The notes under the pieces are model-generated. The model saw nothing but the letters and a program-made list of their open reading frames with translations, was not told the DNA's origin and did no database searches. A program made the translations under genes and the position numbers. DNA of 50,284 nucleotides from Gemmatimonas sp. (GTDB taxonomy: Bacteria; Gemmatimonadota; Gemmatimonadetes; Gemmatimonadales; Gemmatimonadaceae), in assembly GCA_013822285.1 (NCBI GenBank), contig PNKF01000002.1:1-50284 (forward strand), in the 5' to 3' direction. Positions 7,692 through 15,878 of this stretch are shown in pieces. Positions within the stretch are counted from its first letter, which is position 1. Every line of letters starts with the position of its first letter.

Positions 7692-8048
7692 GTGCTCGTA
7701 GCGGCTCGCGTCGCCACCGCAGGCGTTGCGCTGCTTCACCTCTACATCCTCGTGCTCGAGATGTTCTGGTGGAACACGCCGCGCGGCCGCCGCGCGTTCG
7801 GCACGACGCCGGAGTTCGCCGCACAATCACGCGTGCTGGCCGCCAATCAGGGGCTGTATAACGGCTTCCTCGCCGCTGGACTGCTGTGGGGGCTGTGGCT
7901 CGGGATCGCGGGCCGTCCCATCGTCCTCTTCTTCCTCGGCTGCGTCATTGCCGCTGGCGCATTTGGCGCTGCGACGGCGAATCGGCGCATCCTGTTCGTG
8001 CAGGCGCTGCCGGCCACTGCGGCGCTCCTCCTCACCCTGCTCTCATGA
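7692..8048 (+). CDS. DUF1304 family membrane protein
   Basis: A 118-residue protein with four predicted membrane helices. The LHLYILVLEMFWWNTPRG segment, followed by the AANQGLYNGFLAAGLLWGL segment, is diagnostic of DUF1304. Family members are small inner-membrane proteins of unknown role. The GTG start at 7692 gives the usual family length. Its stop overlaps the ATG of the M20 peptidase (ATGA), indicating translational coupling. Confidence 0.85.
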   Translation: MLVAARVATAGVALLHLYILVLEMFWWNTPRGRRAFGTTPEFAAQSRVLAANQGLYNGFLAAGLLWGLWLGIAGRPIVLFFLGCVIAAGAFGAATANRRILFVQALPATAALLLTLLS

Positions 8049-9517
8049 AGCGCTTCCTGCTTGTCGTCCTCGGTTCCGGCGTGGCGTTGCTGGGTCTGTT
8101 GATCGTAAACACGGCGCGCATACCCGGTGCTGCCGAACCTTTCGGTAGCTCATCGTCCGTGCGCATCGACGCGACGGCCGCCGCCGAGCGACTCGCGGGC
8201 GCGGTGCGCTTCCCGACCGTCAGCGTGCAGAGCGGCGCGCCAATCGACACCGCGGCGTTCCAGGGACTCTACGCCTACCTCGAGCGGAGCTACCCAGCCG
8301 CCCACGCGGCGATGCGCCGCGAGACCATCGGTGGGCTCTCGCTGCTCTATACCTGGCCCGGTACCGACAGCGCAGCGGCGCCGGTGGTGCTGATGGGCCA
8401 TGTCGACGTGGTACCGGTGACCGAGGAGAACCGTGCGGAGTGGTTGCATGGGCCATTCGACGGCACGGTCGCCGATGGATTCGTGTGGGGCCGCGGGACG
8501 CTGGACGACAAGGTGACGGTGCTCGCCGCGCTCGAAGCCGTCGAACAGCTCGCCGCCGCCGGGGAACGTCCGACGCGCACGGTGTATCTGGCCTTCGGTC
8601 ACGACGAGGAAGTCGGTGGGCGCTACGGCGCGCGTCTCATCGTCGACACACTCGTGGCCCGCGGCGTGCGTCCTGCCCTCGTGCTCGACGAGGGTGGCTT
8701 CATGACGGAAGGCGCGATTCCCGGCGTCGAGGGAATCGCTGCCGTCGTGGGCATCGCGGAAAAGGGCTATCTGTCACTGACGTTGACCTCGCGCGCGAGT
8801 GGCGGCCACTCGTCGATGCCACCGTCGCGCACAGCCGTTGGCGCGTTGAGTGCGGCGATCGATCGCCTGATGGCCAACCCCTTCCCCTCCTCGCTCGACG
8901 GGCCGACGGCGCAGATGATGACGGCAATGGCGCCGTACGTGCCGTTCGGGCAGCGCCTCGTCCTGTCGAACCTGTGGCTGACCGAACCTCTGGTGATTCG
9001 TTCGCTCCAAGGCACGCCGCTCGGCGGCGCCCTCACGCGCACGACGACGGCGCCGACGATGCTCGATGCCGGCGTCAAGGACAACGTCCTGCCGCCAGAA
9101 GCCACGGCGGTCGTGAACTTCCGCATCCGCCCCGGCGAGACGCGCGAGACGGTGATTGCCCGGGTCCGCGAGATCGTCAACGACACGATGATCACCGTCG
9201 CCCCGCGCGACTCGGCGACTGCGGATCCGTCCGCAGTCTCGCGCACCGACGTGCCCGCCTACCGGCTCATCGAGCAGACGATTCGCGCAATGGCGCCGGA
9301 AAGCAGCATTCCGGTGCTGCCATACCTCGTGATGGGCGGCACCGATGCGAAGTACTGGAGTGCACACTCCGACCGCGTCTATCGGTTCCTCGCCGTGCCG
9401 CTCGGTGACTCCGACGTCGCCCGTGTGCACGGCGTCAACGAACGCATCGGCATCGATGCGTTTGCCACGGCCATCGGTTTCTACGTGCGACTGCTGGGCG
9501 GACTGAACGGACTCTGA
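8045..9517 (+). CDS. M20-family metallopeptidase, PM20D1/carboxypeptidase S-like
   Basis: A 490-residue protein anchored by an N-terminal helix (FLLVVLGSGVALLGLLIV). Zinc-site residues are visible: His-Asp in LMGHVDVVPV, Asp in WGRGTLDDK, the catalytic Glu and metal Glu in FGHDEEVGG, Asp/Glu in LVLDEGG, and the late His in VARVHGVNE. The GHSSMPP segment belongs to the dimerisation lid. Length and motif spacing fit carboxypeptidase S/PM20D1-type enzymes, which cleave or form N-acyl amino acids. Probably membrane-anchored and facing the periplasm. The start overlaps the DUF1304 stop. It converges with the M1 peptidase gene with only 4 bases between. Confidence 0.88.
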   Translation: MKRFLLVVLGSGVALLGLLIVNTARIPGAAEPFGSSSSVRIDATAAAERLAGAVRFPTVSVQSGAPIDTAAFQGLYAYLERSYPAAHAAMRRETIGGLSLLYTWPGTDSAAAPVVLMGHVDVVPVTEENRAEWLHGPFDGTVADGFVWGRGTLDDKVTVLAALEAVEQLAAAGERPTRTVYLAFGHDEEVGGRYGARLIVDTLVARGVRPALVLDEGGFMTEGAIPGVEGIAAVVGIAEKGYLSLTLTSRASGGHSSMPPSRTAVGALSAAIDRLMANPFPSSLDGPTAQMMTAMAPYVPFGQRLVLSNLWLTEPLVIRSLQGTPLGGALTRTTTAPTMLDAGVKDNVLPPEATAVVNFRIRPGETRETVIARVREIVNDTMITVAPRDSATADPSAVSRTDVPAYRLIEQTIRAMAPESSIPVLPYLVMGGTDAKYWSAHSDRVYRFLAVPLGDSDVARVHGVNERIGIDAFATAIGFYVRLLGGLNGL

Positions 9518-9521
9518 GCGG

Positions 9522-12062
9522 CTAGCGCCGCAAGAGAAGATCCGCCGCCTGCAACGTTTTGCCACGCAGGCGCGGCGGATAGTCCGGATGCTCGTCGAGG
9601 AAGCGCCGGACGGTCGCGGCGGCCTCCGGCGAACGATGGCCATCAAGCACCGCGTTCATCCAGCGCAGCGGGAAGAAGATGTCGCCCGTCTGCTGGATCT
9701 CTTGCACCAAGTCGAGACTCGGGCGCAGCAAGTGCAGCGAAGCATCCGCTCGGAGCGGATGGTTCAGGTAGCCGACGGCATCGAGCACCCAGTTCTCCTG
9801 GCGCCGATTCTTGACATCGGCGAGCGTCGCAAAGAACGCATCGCGACGCGCGGAATCGGCACTCAGCGCCGGCCGCACGAATGCGAACCGCGCCTTGCGA
9901 TCGGCATTGGAGATTCGCGTGGCCTCTTCGTCGAGCATCTGCTCGGCATTCGGCAAGCCGCGCAGCGCGAGGGCTTCCGCCAGCCCCGTGAACTGCTGCT
10001 CCGACAGCGGCAGGCCGTCCGGCGGTGTCCGCGTGCGCCAGATCCGCTCGAGCCGCGCGATGCCCTCCGGCGTCAGCGTCGTAGAGACAAGTGTGCTGAA
10101 GAGCGCACCCTTGCGACCCGGCGTTGGCACGCGCTCGAGCTTCGACCACAGCTTCCGCTCCACGGCCGGTGCCAGCCGCAGCCTCGTGCTGTCATCGAGG
10201 TACGACCAGTACGTGAACCGCAGGAGACCGAGTACTTGCGAGGCCACGAGTTCGTCGCGCTCGGACTCGACGCCCGCCAGCGTCGCCGTGAGCAGCGCTT
10301 CGGGTTCGAGCACGCCCGCAATGAGCTCTTCCTGCAGCGTCTGCCACGCGACCGCCCGGTGCAGCGCCTGGGGCAAGCTGTGGACGCGATCAAGCAGCGT
10401 CATCCGCGAGGCCGAGTCGAGCGAGAATCGTCCGTAACTGACACCGTCGGCGCCGCCGAGCAGGATGCGTGGATTCGAGATGCCGGGTGGAAGCGGCAGG
10501 CGGACATTGCGTCCGGAGTAGTCACCGCGCAGCATCACGACCGCGTTGTCGGTGATGAGGGCGTAGCCGATGCGCTGCGGCCACCGGAGATCGCGCTCGG
10601 GCCAGGTGTCGGATTGGGTGATCGAGAGCACGCCGCTATCCGCCCACGCCGTGAAGGTCGGGCGACCGGGCTCCTCCACCCACACGCGACTCCACGCCGT
10701 CACATCCTTCGGGCTCAGGGAGTCGAGGATCGACACGAGGTCCGGCCAAGCGGCGTTCGCAAAGCGATGCCGATCGAGGTACAGCCGCAGTCCGTCGCGG
10801 AACGTCGAGTCGCCCACCATCGTCTCAAGCTGCTGCATGACGATCGGCGCCTTCTGATAGATGATCGCGCCATAGAGCGAGCCCGCCTCGCGCAGGTTCT
10901 CCAGCGGCTGGCGAATCGGGTTCGCGCCTTGCGTCCGGTCTACGCCGTACGCGGCGGCATGATGCGCTTGGAAGAAGCGCAGGCCTTGGTCCACGTCGGG
11001 GAACGAAGGGCCGACGATCTTCGCGGCCATGAAGTTCGCGAAGACCTCCTTCATCCACACGTCGTTGAACCACTCCATGGTCACGAGGTCGCCGAACCAC
11101 ATGTGGGCCGTCTCGTGCGCGATGAGACTGGCGCGGCCGAGCTCCTGCGAGCGTCCGGCAGATTCGTCGAGGAACAGCGAGCCCGCGCGATACCACACGG
11201 CCCCCGGATGCTCCATGCCACCGAACTGGAACGAGGGCACGGCGAAGAAGTCGAACTTGGAGAAGGGATACGCGATGCCCGTGTACTCCTCGAGCCATGC
11301 CAGCGCCGCGGCGTGCAGGTCGAAGATCGCGGCGCTGTTGCGGCGCACGCGGAGACTGTCCGTTTCGCGGTGGTACATCGTAAAGCGGCGTCCGTTGCGC
11401 TCCGCCGTCTCCTCCTTCAGAACGCCGGCCGCGAACGTCATCAGGTAGGTACTGATTGGCTCAGACTCAGCGAAGCGAAGCACATGTCGGTCGGCGTCAC
11501 TGCTGTCGCGGGCGACCAGCGGCCCGTTGCTGACCGCCTTCCACGCCGCGGGGACCGTGAGCGTGAGCGCGAACCGCGCCTTGAGATCGGGCTGCTCGAA
11601 GACCGGGAACGCGGTGGAAGCGCGATCAGGGACGAAGAGCGCGTACAGGTAGTCCGCGTTGCGGTTCAGCGCCGCATCGGTGCTGCGGAAGCGCAGGCTG
11701 ACGATGTGCGCGCCCGTCTCCAGCAAGCGCGGCCGGATGACGATATGGTCCTCGACGAACTGCGGCTCGATACGTTCGCCGTCGAGCCGCACTTCGTACA
11801 CGTGGTCGGCGGGGGCGCGGAAGTCGAGGACCAGTGGCCGGCGGACCTGCCCAAGGGTGAAGGCGATGTCTACGGCACCCGTGACCGCGGAATCCTTCTC
11901 GGCCGGGATGTCGAAGTGCACGTCGTAGCGGACGTCCGAGATGGATCGCGCGCGGTACTGGGCGAGTTCGAGGGCGACGCCAGGCGTTGGGTCAGCGCCG
12001 AAGCACGCGGCAAGGGCGAGGGGCGCTAGCAAGGCGCGCACGGCACGTCGTGAGGCGGACAT
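9522..12062 (-). CDS. M1-family aminopeptidase lipoprotein
   Basis: An 846-residue protein. The start is set at the ATG at 12062 (MSASRRAV); a longer frame to 12107 adds 15 residues before the signal sequence. The signal ends in the lipobox LALAAC, so the protein is lipid-anchored. It has the M1 order: an N-terminal beta domain, the substrate motif QFGGMEHPGA (GxMEN with His for Asn), the zinc motif HETAHMWFGD with the third ligand 19 residues later in VWMKEVFANF, then helical ERAP-like C-terminal repeats. The GGMEHPG variant is common in bacterial M1 enzymes. It likely trims N-terminal residues from peptides in the periplasm or at the surface. Confidence 0.9.
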   Translation of the reverse strand: MSASRRAVRALLAPLALAACFGADPTPGVALELAQYRARSISDVRYDVHFDIPAEKDSAVTGAVDIAFTLGQVRRPLVLDFRAPADHVYEVRLDGERIEPQFVEDHIVIRPRLLETGAHIVSLRFRSTDAALNRNADYLYALFVPDRASTAFPVFEQPDLKARFALTLTVPAAWKAVSNGPLVARDSSDADRHVLRFAESEPISTYLMTFAAGVLKEETAERNGRRFTMYHRETDSLRVRRNSAAIFDLHAAALAWLEEYTGIAYPFSKFDFFAVPSFQFGGMEHPGAVWYRAGSLFLDESAGRSQELGRASLIAHETAHMWFGDLVTMEWFNDVWMKEVFANFMAAKIVGPSFPDVDQGLRFFQAHHAAAYGVDRTQGANPIRQPLENLREAGSLYGAIIYQKAPIVMQQLETMVGDSTFRDGLRLYLDRHRFANAAWPDLVSILDSLSPKDVTAWSRVWVEEPGRPTFTAWADSGVLSITQSDTWPERDLRWPQRIGYALITDNAVVMLRGDYSGRNVRLPLPPGISNPRILLGGADGVSYGRFSLDSASRMTLLDRVHSLPQALHRAVAWQTLQEELIAGVLEPEALLTATLAGVESERDELVASQVLGLLRFTYWSYLDDSTRLRLAPAVERKLWSKLERVPTPGRKGALFSTLVSTTLTPEGIARLERIWRTRTPPDGLPLSEQQFTGLAEALALRGLPNAEQMLDEEATRISNADRKARFAFVRPALSADSARRDAFFATLADVKNRRQENWVLDAVGYLNHPLRADASLHLLRPSLDLVQEIQQTGDIFFPLRWMNAVLDGHRSPEAAATVRRFLDEHPDYPPRLRGKTLQAADLLLRR

Positions 12063-12068
12063 GTGTGA

Positions 12069-12074
12069 AAGGTA
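12069..12074 (-). promoter_or_regulatory. -10-like TACCTT before the M1 aminopeptidase
   Basis: On the minus strand TACCTT ends 6 nt before the ATG at 12062, placing a start of transcription at the A of the start codon. No Shine-Dalgarno sequence is present in the 6-nt gap. Confidence 0.35.
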
Positions 12075-12175
12075 GGGAAGACGATGGTGCCCTGCCGCAG
12101 CCTGCATAGATTGCGCTTCCTGCTTGCGCGTTCCACCAGGCCTGCGCGGCCTGCCTTCCTCGGCTCAGCACCTTG

Positions 12176-14281
12176 ATGTCGGTCGCACGATCGCCCGAAT
12201 TGGAGTTCGTGACCCGCTTGGCTCGGCGTCAGCCGCCTGCGGAGAGTGTCGCGCGTGCTCGGGTGCTGGCCTCCGCGGGACTCCGCTGGGATCGCGTCGA
12301 GGCGCTGGCCGACCATCACGGCCTCGCCGCGCTCGTGCACAGCACTCTGTCGCAGGTCGCGATCGACCTCCCGCGGGATGTCAGGCGGCGACTGGAAGCA
12401 TCCGCTTTGCAGGTTGCCACCGGCAATCTCGCGAAGTTTGCCCGCTGGAGCGCCCTGTGCTCCGCTTTCGATGCCGCGGGCATCCGTGCGGTGACGATGA
12501 AGGGCTTTCACGTCGTCCACAGCGTCTATCAGGACCTCGGGCTTCGTCCGGTGGGCGACCTCGACTTCCTCGTCGCTCCGGAGGATGTCGAGCGCAGCAT
12601 TCAGCTGCTGCAGGAGCAGGACTACTGGTTGGTCAGGCGTTGGAGCCGTGCGATCGCAAACGTCGGTTGGCGCTACGCGCTGACGCGTGGGCACGAAGTC
12701 CACTTGGGCGCCCCGGATGGTTTGGCCGTTGACCTGCACTGGCACGCCGGCCCCCACGGATTTGCGCTGCCGACGCAAGAACTGTTGCGCTCCGCCGTGC
12801 CGTTCACGGCGCAGGGTGTCCCGGCGCTCGGCGCTGATCTGCCTGATTTGCTCGCCATGCTCGTCGCCCACGGGCACAAGTCGCGGTGGCATCGCTTCCG
12901 CTGGGTTGTCGACGTGGCGGAGGGTTTGCGCCTGCTCGACGCCGACGGTCGCGAACGCATGCGAGTGCATCTGCAACGCCTCGACCTCTTACCCGCGCTG
13001 TCTCTGGTGGAACGCATCATCGCCGAGACCTGGGGCCCGGGCGATGAGGCGTCGCCCGTGTCCGTCGACGGTCGCGATCAGGGCCGTCGTCTTCGCCACA
13101 TTCTTGCGGTGCACGAGCGCGCGAACGATGTCAACCAAACCTTCGATGCGCGGCGTCCACTGCGACTGCTGCGCGAACGTCTCGCCGAACGGGAGTCCCC
13201 GTGGGAGGCGTTGCGCGCCGCGGCCACGCCTTCACATCAGGACTGGGCGGCGCTGCGCCTGCCGCCAGCGCTGCGCTTCGGGTATGCCGCGGTCCGACCC
13301 GTCCGCGTGATCCGGGATGCGCTACGTACGCTCGGACGCGAGCGGGCCACTACGCCGTTCCCCGCGCGGCAGATCACCTTTGTCACGGCGATCTACGACA
13401 ACGGCCCCGACAGCATCGTTGGGGGGCGCGGTCGTGGGCTGGATTTCTTCATCCCGACGCTCCGGGTCTTGTCGAATCTCGGCGCCCCACTCGTCGTTTA
13501 TTGCTCACGCGTCCACGCCGAGCGGGTGACCGCAGCGCTGGCCCCCATGTTTCCTCGTTTGATGGTTCGGCCGTTTGAGCTGTCCGAGTTCGAGTTCTAC
13601 CGTCCCTTTCTGGAGTGGAAGGCAGAGTACCGCGACGAACTGCCGAACAACTTTCGCAACGAGGTGCTCTGCTTCCTCAAGGCGTACTGGCTTCACGCCG
13701 TGAGCCAGGAGCGACCCTGGGAGCATGACCTGACGTTCTGGATCGATGCGGGCCTGTTTCATCACGGCATATTTCCCGAACGGTTTGGGGGCATGGAACT
13801 GCTCAAGCCCGCTGATGCATGGCGCATGTTTCCCAAGTACCCCGACGCGATTGTGAGGCCAGCCCTCTTGGACGGGCTCGTCGCTGCTACGCCACCGGGC
13901 AAGATGTTCTTCTGCGCACTACCGATGCTCGGGAGTGGACCGCACCACGATGGGTATCGTCGGCTCGCTCGAAATGGCGGCGGCACCGGAGCGCTCGTGA
14001 ATCATTTGGTCGGCGGAATTTTCGGGGGCGATTCGGAAAGCATCGACGCCTTTCAACGAGAATTCAGGAATCTCGTGGCCCGTGCGATCACCGAGCGCAT
14101 CTACACGCTCGAGGAACAGCTGTTCAGCGTGATGTACGATCGACATCCGGAGACGTTCGCGGTCCAGCACTTCGGGACCTGGCATTTCTATTCCCCCGGC
14201 GAGCCCTGCAGTTACCTCAGCCAAGAAGGCGACAGCTTCTATAAAGTGTTCGCGCGATTGGCTGGCGTGAGGACTGCCTGA
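12176..14281 (+). CDS. Nucleotidyltransferase (NTP_transf_5) fused to HtrL/YibB-like glycosyltransferase
   Basis: A 701-residue fusion; a TTG three bases upstream is an alternative start. The N-terminal part (about residues 10-340) has the layout of the uncharacterised nucleotidyltransferase family PF14907: AVTMKGFHVV near residue 107, RPVGDLDFLV near 125 with the metal-binding Asp pair, and LAVDLHWHAGP near 186. This family accompanies HprK-like kinases and PqqD proteins in lasso-peptide and related clusters. The C-terminal part (about 400-701) resembles HtrL/YibB/WlaTC glycosyltransferases: ITFVTAIYDNG, LVVYCS, NNFRNEVLCFLKAYW and FWIDAGLF. No signal peptide. The stop overlaps the kinase start by one base, so the two are co-translated. 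The fusion physically links a peptide-modification-associated domain to a sugar transferase. Natural substrates unknown. Confidence 0.75.
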   Translation: MSVARSPELEFVTRLARRQPPAESVARARVLASAGLRWDRVEALADHHGLAALVHSTLSQVAIDLPRDVRRRLEASALQVATGNLAKFARWSALCSAFDAAGIRAVTMKGFHVVHSVYQDLGLRPVGDLDFLVAPEDVERSIQLLQEQDYWLVRRWSRAIANVGWRYALTRGHEVHLGAPDGLAVDLHWHAGPHGFALPTQELLRSAVPFTAQGVPALGADLPDLLAMLVAHGHKSRWHRFRWVVDVAEGLRLLDADGRERMRVHLQRLDLLPALSLVERIIAETWGPGDEASPVSVDGRDQGRRLRHILAVHERANDVNQTFDARRPLRLLRERLAERESPWEALRAAATPSHQDWAALRLPPALRFGYAAVRPVRVIRDALRTLGRERATTPFPARQITFVTAIYDNGPDSIVGGRGRGLDFFIPTLRVLSNLGAPLVVYCSRVHAERVTAALAPMFPRLMVRPFELSEFEFYRPFLEWKAEYRDELPNNFRNEVLCFLKAYWLHAVSQERPWEHDLTFWIDAGLFHHGIFPERFGGMELLKPADAWRMFPKYPDAIVRPALLDGLVAATPPGKMFFCALPMLGSGPHHDGYRRLARNGGGTGALVNHLVGGIFGGDSESIDAFQREFRNLVARAITERIYTLEEQLFSVMYDRHPETFAVQHFGTWHFYSPGEPCSYLSQEGDSFYKVFARLAGVRTA

Positions 14282-15114
14282 TGTCGACCGAAGAGATCAC
14301 GCTTCGTTTCACGAGTTTCGGCGTGACGATGGAACTCGTCTGTCCCGACGCATCGCTGCTGGACAAAGCGATTCCTGCCCTGCCACCACGCTGGACGCCG
14401 GCGGTGGCTGGTGCAGCGCCGGAAGTTCGATTCGAGGTGAGCCAAGGTTCTGCAGGACCTCGACGCCCGCTCACCCTCCGAGTCGATAGCGTCGTCACGG
14501 TGACGAGTCTTCGAATTGCGACGATCGTCGATGCGCTTGAGGCTGCCGTGCGCACCGAGGTGGGCCGACGCGCGCCCGCGCTGTTGTTTGTGCACGCCGG
14601 CGTCGTGGCGGTCGGGAATGTCGGTATTGTCATTCCCGGCCGCAGCGGGAGCGGAAAGACCACCCTCGTTGAAGCGCTCCTGCGCGCCGGTGCAAGCTAC
14701 GGCTCAGACGATTACGCCGTGCTCGATGCCGATGGCATGGTCCATCCGTATCCGAGACGGCTGTCCATCCGAGTGGGAGGCGACCACCGCCTGCGCCGGC
14801 GCGCGGTCGAGGACCTCGGCGCAAGCGAAATACACGGTCCTGTGCCAGTTGGCATCATTGCCGTCACACAATTTGACAGCCACGCGCGCTGGGAGCCGAC
14901 CAAGCTCACGGCTGGTCAGGCTGCGATGGCCCTCCTAGACAATACGCTGGCCGCTCGAGAGCGACCGGTCGACACGCTTACCATCACTGCCCGCGCAGCA
15001 GCGGGGGCCCACATCCTTGCCGGAAGCAGGGGCGAGGCGACAGATTGTGCGCTCCAGCTGATTGCTGCCGCGCGCGCGGCGAGACCTTTTCGCACCGAGT
15101 TCCCAGCCCCATGA
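14281..15114 (+). CDS. HprK-like serine kinase
   Basis: A 277-residue cytoplasmic protein related to the C-terminal kinase domain of HPr kinase/phosphorylase. It has LLFVHAGVVAV (102-112), Walker A PGRSGSGKTT (119-128), and the catalytic acidic pair in YGSDDYAVLD (140-149), followed by the family's PYPRRLSIR. The N-terminal 95 residues replace the HPr-kinase N-domain. Such short kinases occur next to PqqD proteins and PF14907 nucleotidyltransferases, and in paeninodin-type lasso clusters they phosphorylate a precursor serine. NCBI families describe a similar uncharacterised 'HPr-rel-A' kinase-PqqD pair. Both ends overlap neighbouring genes, so the trio is a tight operon. The likely target, the Ser-rich tail of the next gene product, is inferred. 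Confidence 0.82.
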   Translation: MSTEEITLRFTSFGVTMELVCPDASLLDKAIPALPPRWTPAVAGAAPEVRFEVSQGSAGPRRPLTLRVDSVVTVTSLRIATIVDALEAAVRTEVGRRAPALLFVHAGVVAVGNVGIVIPGRSGSGKTTLVEALLRAGASYGSDDYAVLDADGMVHPYPRRLSIRVGGDHRLRRRAVEDLGASEIHGPVPVGIIAVTQFDSHARWEPTKLTAGQAAMALLDNTLAARERPVDTLTITARAAAGAHILAGSRGEATDCALQLIAAARAARPFRTEFPAP

Positions 15115-15764
15115 AGCCTCTTGCCCGCTCCGCAGGTCTCGTCAAGCAGGTCGTCGGCACCGAAACGCTGGTCTACGACACGAACGACGCGGCCGCGCGT
15201 CGCCTCAATGCGTTGTCTTCCACCGTCTGGCGCCACTGCACGGGCAAGAACACCGTCGACGAAATCGCGATGCTCGTCGCCGCGGAAGTCGAGCTTCCCG
15301 CGGGTGCCGATCCGGTCACGGTGACCTGGGGCGCGTTGGAAGAGCTTGAGCAACACGGGCTGCTGCAGGCGACGCCGGAGCAGGCCGCCGGCGGCGCCGG
15401 TGTCGGGCGCCGCGACGTGCTGGTCACGCTGGCTGCACTGCCGATTTTCCCGTCAATCGACCGGATCTTCGCGCCGCGGCTTTCGAACGCGGCCTCGGCG
15501 CCGCCGAGCTCGACGGAGACGTTGACGGCGACTGCGTCCGCCTCGATGACCGCGTCGGCGACGGGCACCGGCGTACCCGCCGCGACTGCCAGCGCAACGG
15601 CTCTGCCCGCGGTGTCGGCCTCCGCGTCGGCGCCCGCCGTCTCGCAGTCCGCCACGGCTACCATGACACCGACGCCGACTCGGACCGCATCTTCGACGCC
15701 GCCAGCTGTTTCGCAGTCCGCTACGCCGGCCGTGACCCCGAGCAACACCCCGACCCGTCCCTAG
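15111..15764 (+). CDS. PqqD-domain protein with RR motif and Ser/Thr/Pro/Ala-rich tail
   Basis: A 217-residue protein; its ATG overlaps the kinase stop (ATGA). Residues 1-88 form a PqqD-like peptide-binding domain (LARSAGLV, LVYDTNDAAARRLNALSSTVW, LEELEQHGLL). Residues 97-127 carry GVGRRDVLVTLAALPIF and then APRLSNAAS: a twin arginine followed by a hydrophobic run and small residues, like an internal Tat signal or membrane anchor. Residues 130-217 are low complexity: 16 Ser, 20 Thr, 13 Pro and 22 Ala of 88, no aromatic, Lys or Asp, and the octamer PAVSQSAT twice (175-182, 198-205). That resembles a mucin-like O-glycosylated stalk. The product looks like a carrier fused to its own modification substrate. 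This is inference; the tail might instead be only a linker. Confidence 0.72.
   Translation: MKPLARSAGLVKQVVGTETLVYDTNDAAARRLNALSSTVWRHCTGKNTVDEIAMLVAAEVELPAGADPVTVTWGALEELEQHGLLQATPEQAAGGAGVGRRDVLVTLAALPIFPSIDRIFAPRLSNAASAPPSSTETLTATASASMTASATGTGVPAATASATALPAVSASASAPAVSQSATATMTPTPTRTASSTPPAVSQSATPAVTPSNTPTRP
15498..15761 (+). repeat. Low-complexity segment encoding the Ser/Thr/Pro/Ala tail
   Basis: This stretch encodes residues 130-217 of the PqqD protein. GCG/TCG/ACG/CCG-type codons dominate. A duplicated octapeptide lies near 15633-15656 and 15702-15725. Ser plus Thr make up 36 of 88 residues. The lack of acidic, aromatic and Lys residues argues for a disordered, modifiable stalk. Confidence 0.6.
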
Positions 15765-15816
15765 TTCGTTGGTCGTTGCTCGGCGGTCAAAGCGTAGTAC
15801 AACTATTGTGAATGTC

Positions 15817-15851
15817 GCGGGTCAGGGCCGCATCGTCGGCCTCTGACCCGC
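15817..15851 (+). terminator. Hairpin between the PqqD gene and the first glycosyltransferase
   Basis: GCGGGTCAG pairs perfectly with CTGACCCGC, and GGCCG pairs with CGGCC inside, around the loop CATCGT. It is followed by GAGTCCGTTTCGCTC, so the U-tract is poor. It may be a weak terminator, a processing site, or a means of lowering expression of the downstream glycosyltransferases relative to the kinase and PqqD genes. Confidence 0.5.
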
Positions 15852-15878
15852 GAGTCCGTTTCGCTCTCTCGCCAGACG

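Noticed and set aside
9518-9531. GCGGC-TAGC-GCCGC between convergent M20 and M1 genes
   Set aside because: Only a 5-bp stem that overlaps the M1 stop codon. Too weak to call a terminator.
9588-12029. Plus-strand open frame of 813 codons
   Set aside because: It is antisense to the M1 aminopeptidase, whose HExxH and GxMEN motifs are intact.
12176-15764. Lasso-peptide biosynthetic cluster
   Set aside because: Kinase, PqqD and nucleotidyltransferase are present, but no asparagine-synthetase-like cyclase, leader peptidase, precursor or ABC exporter was found between 12.0 and 19 kb.
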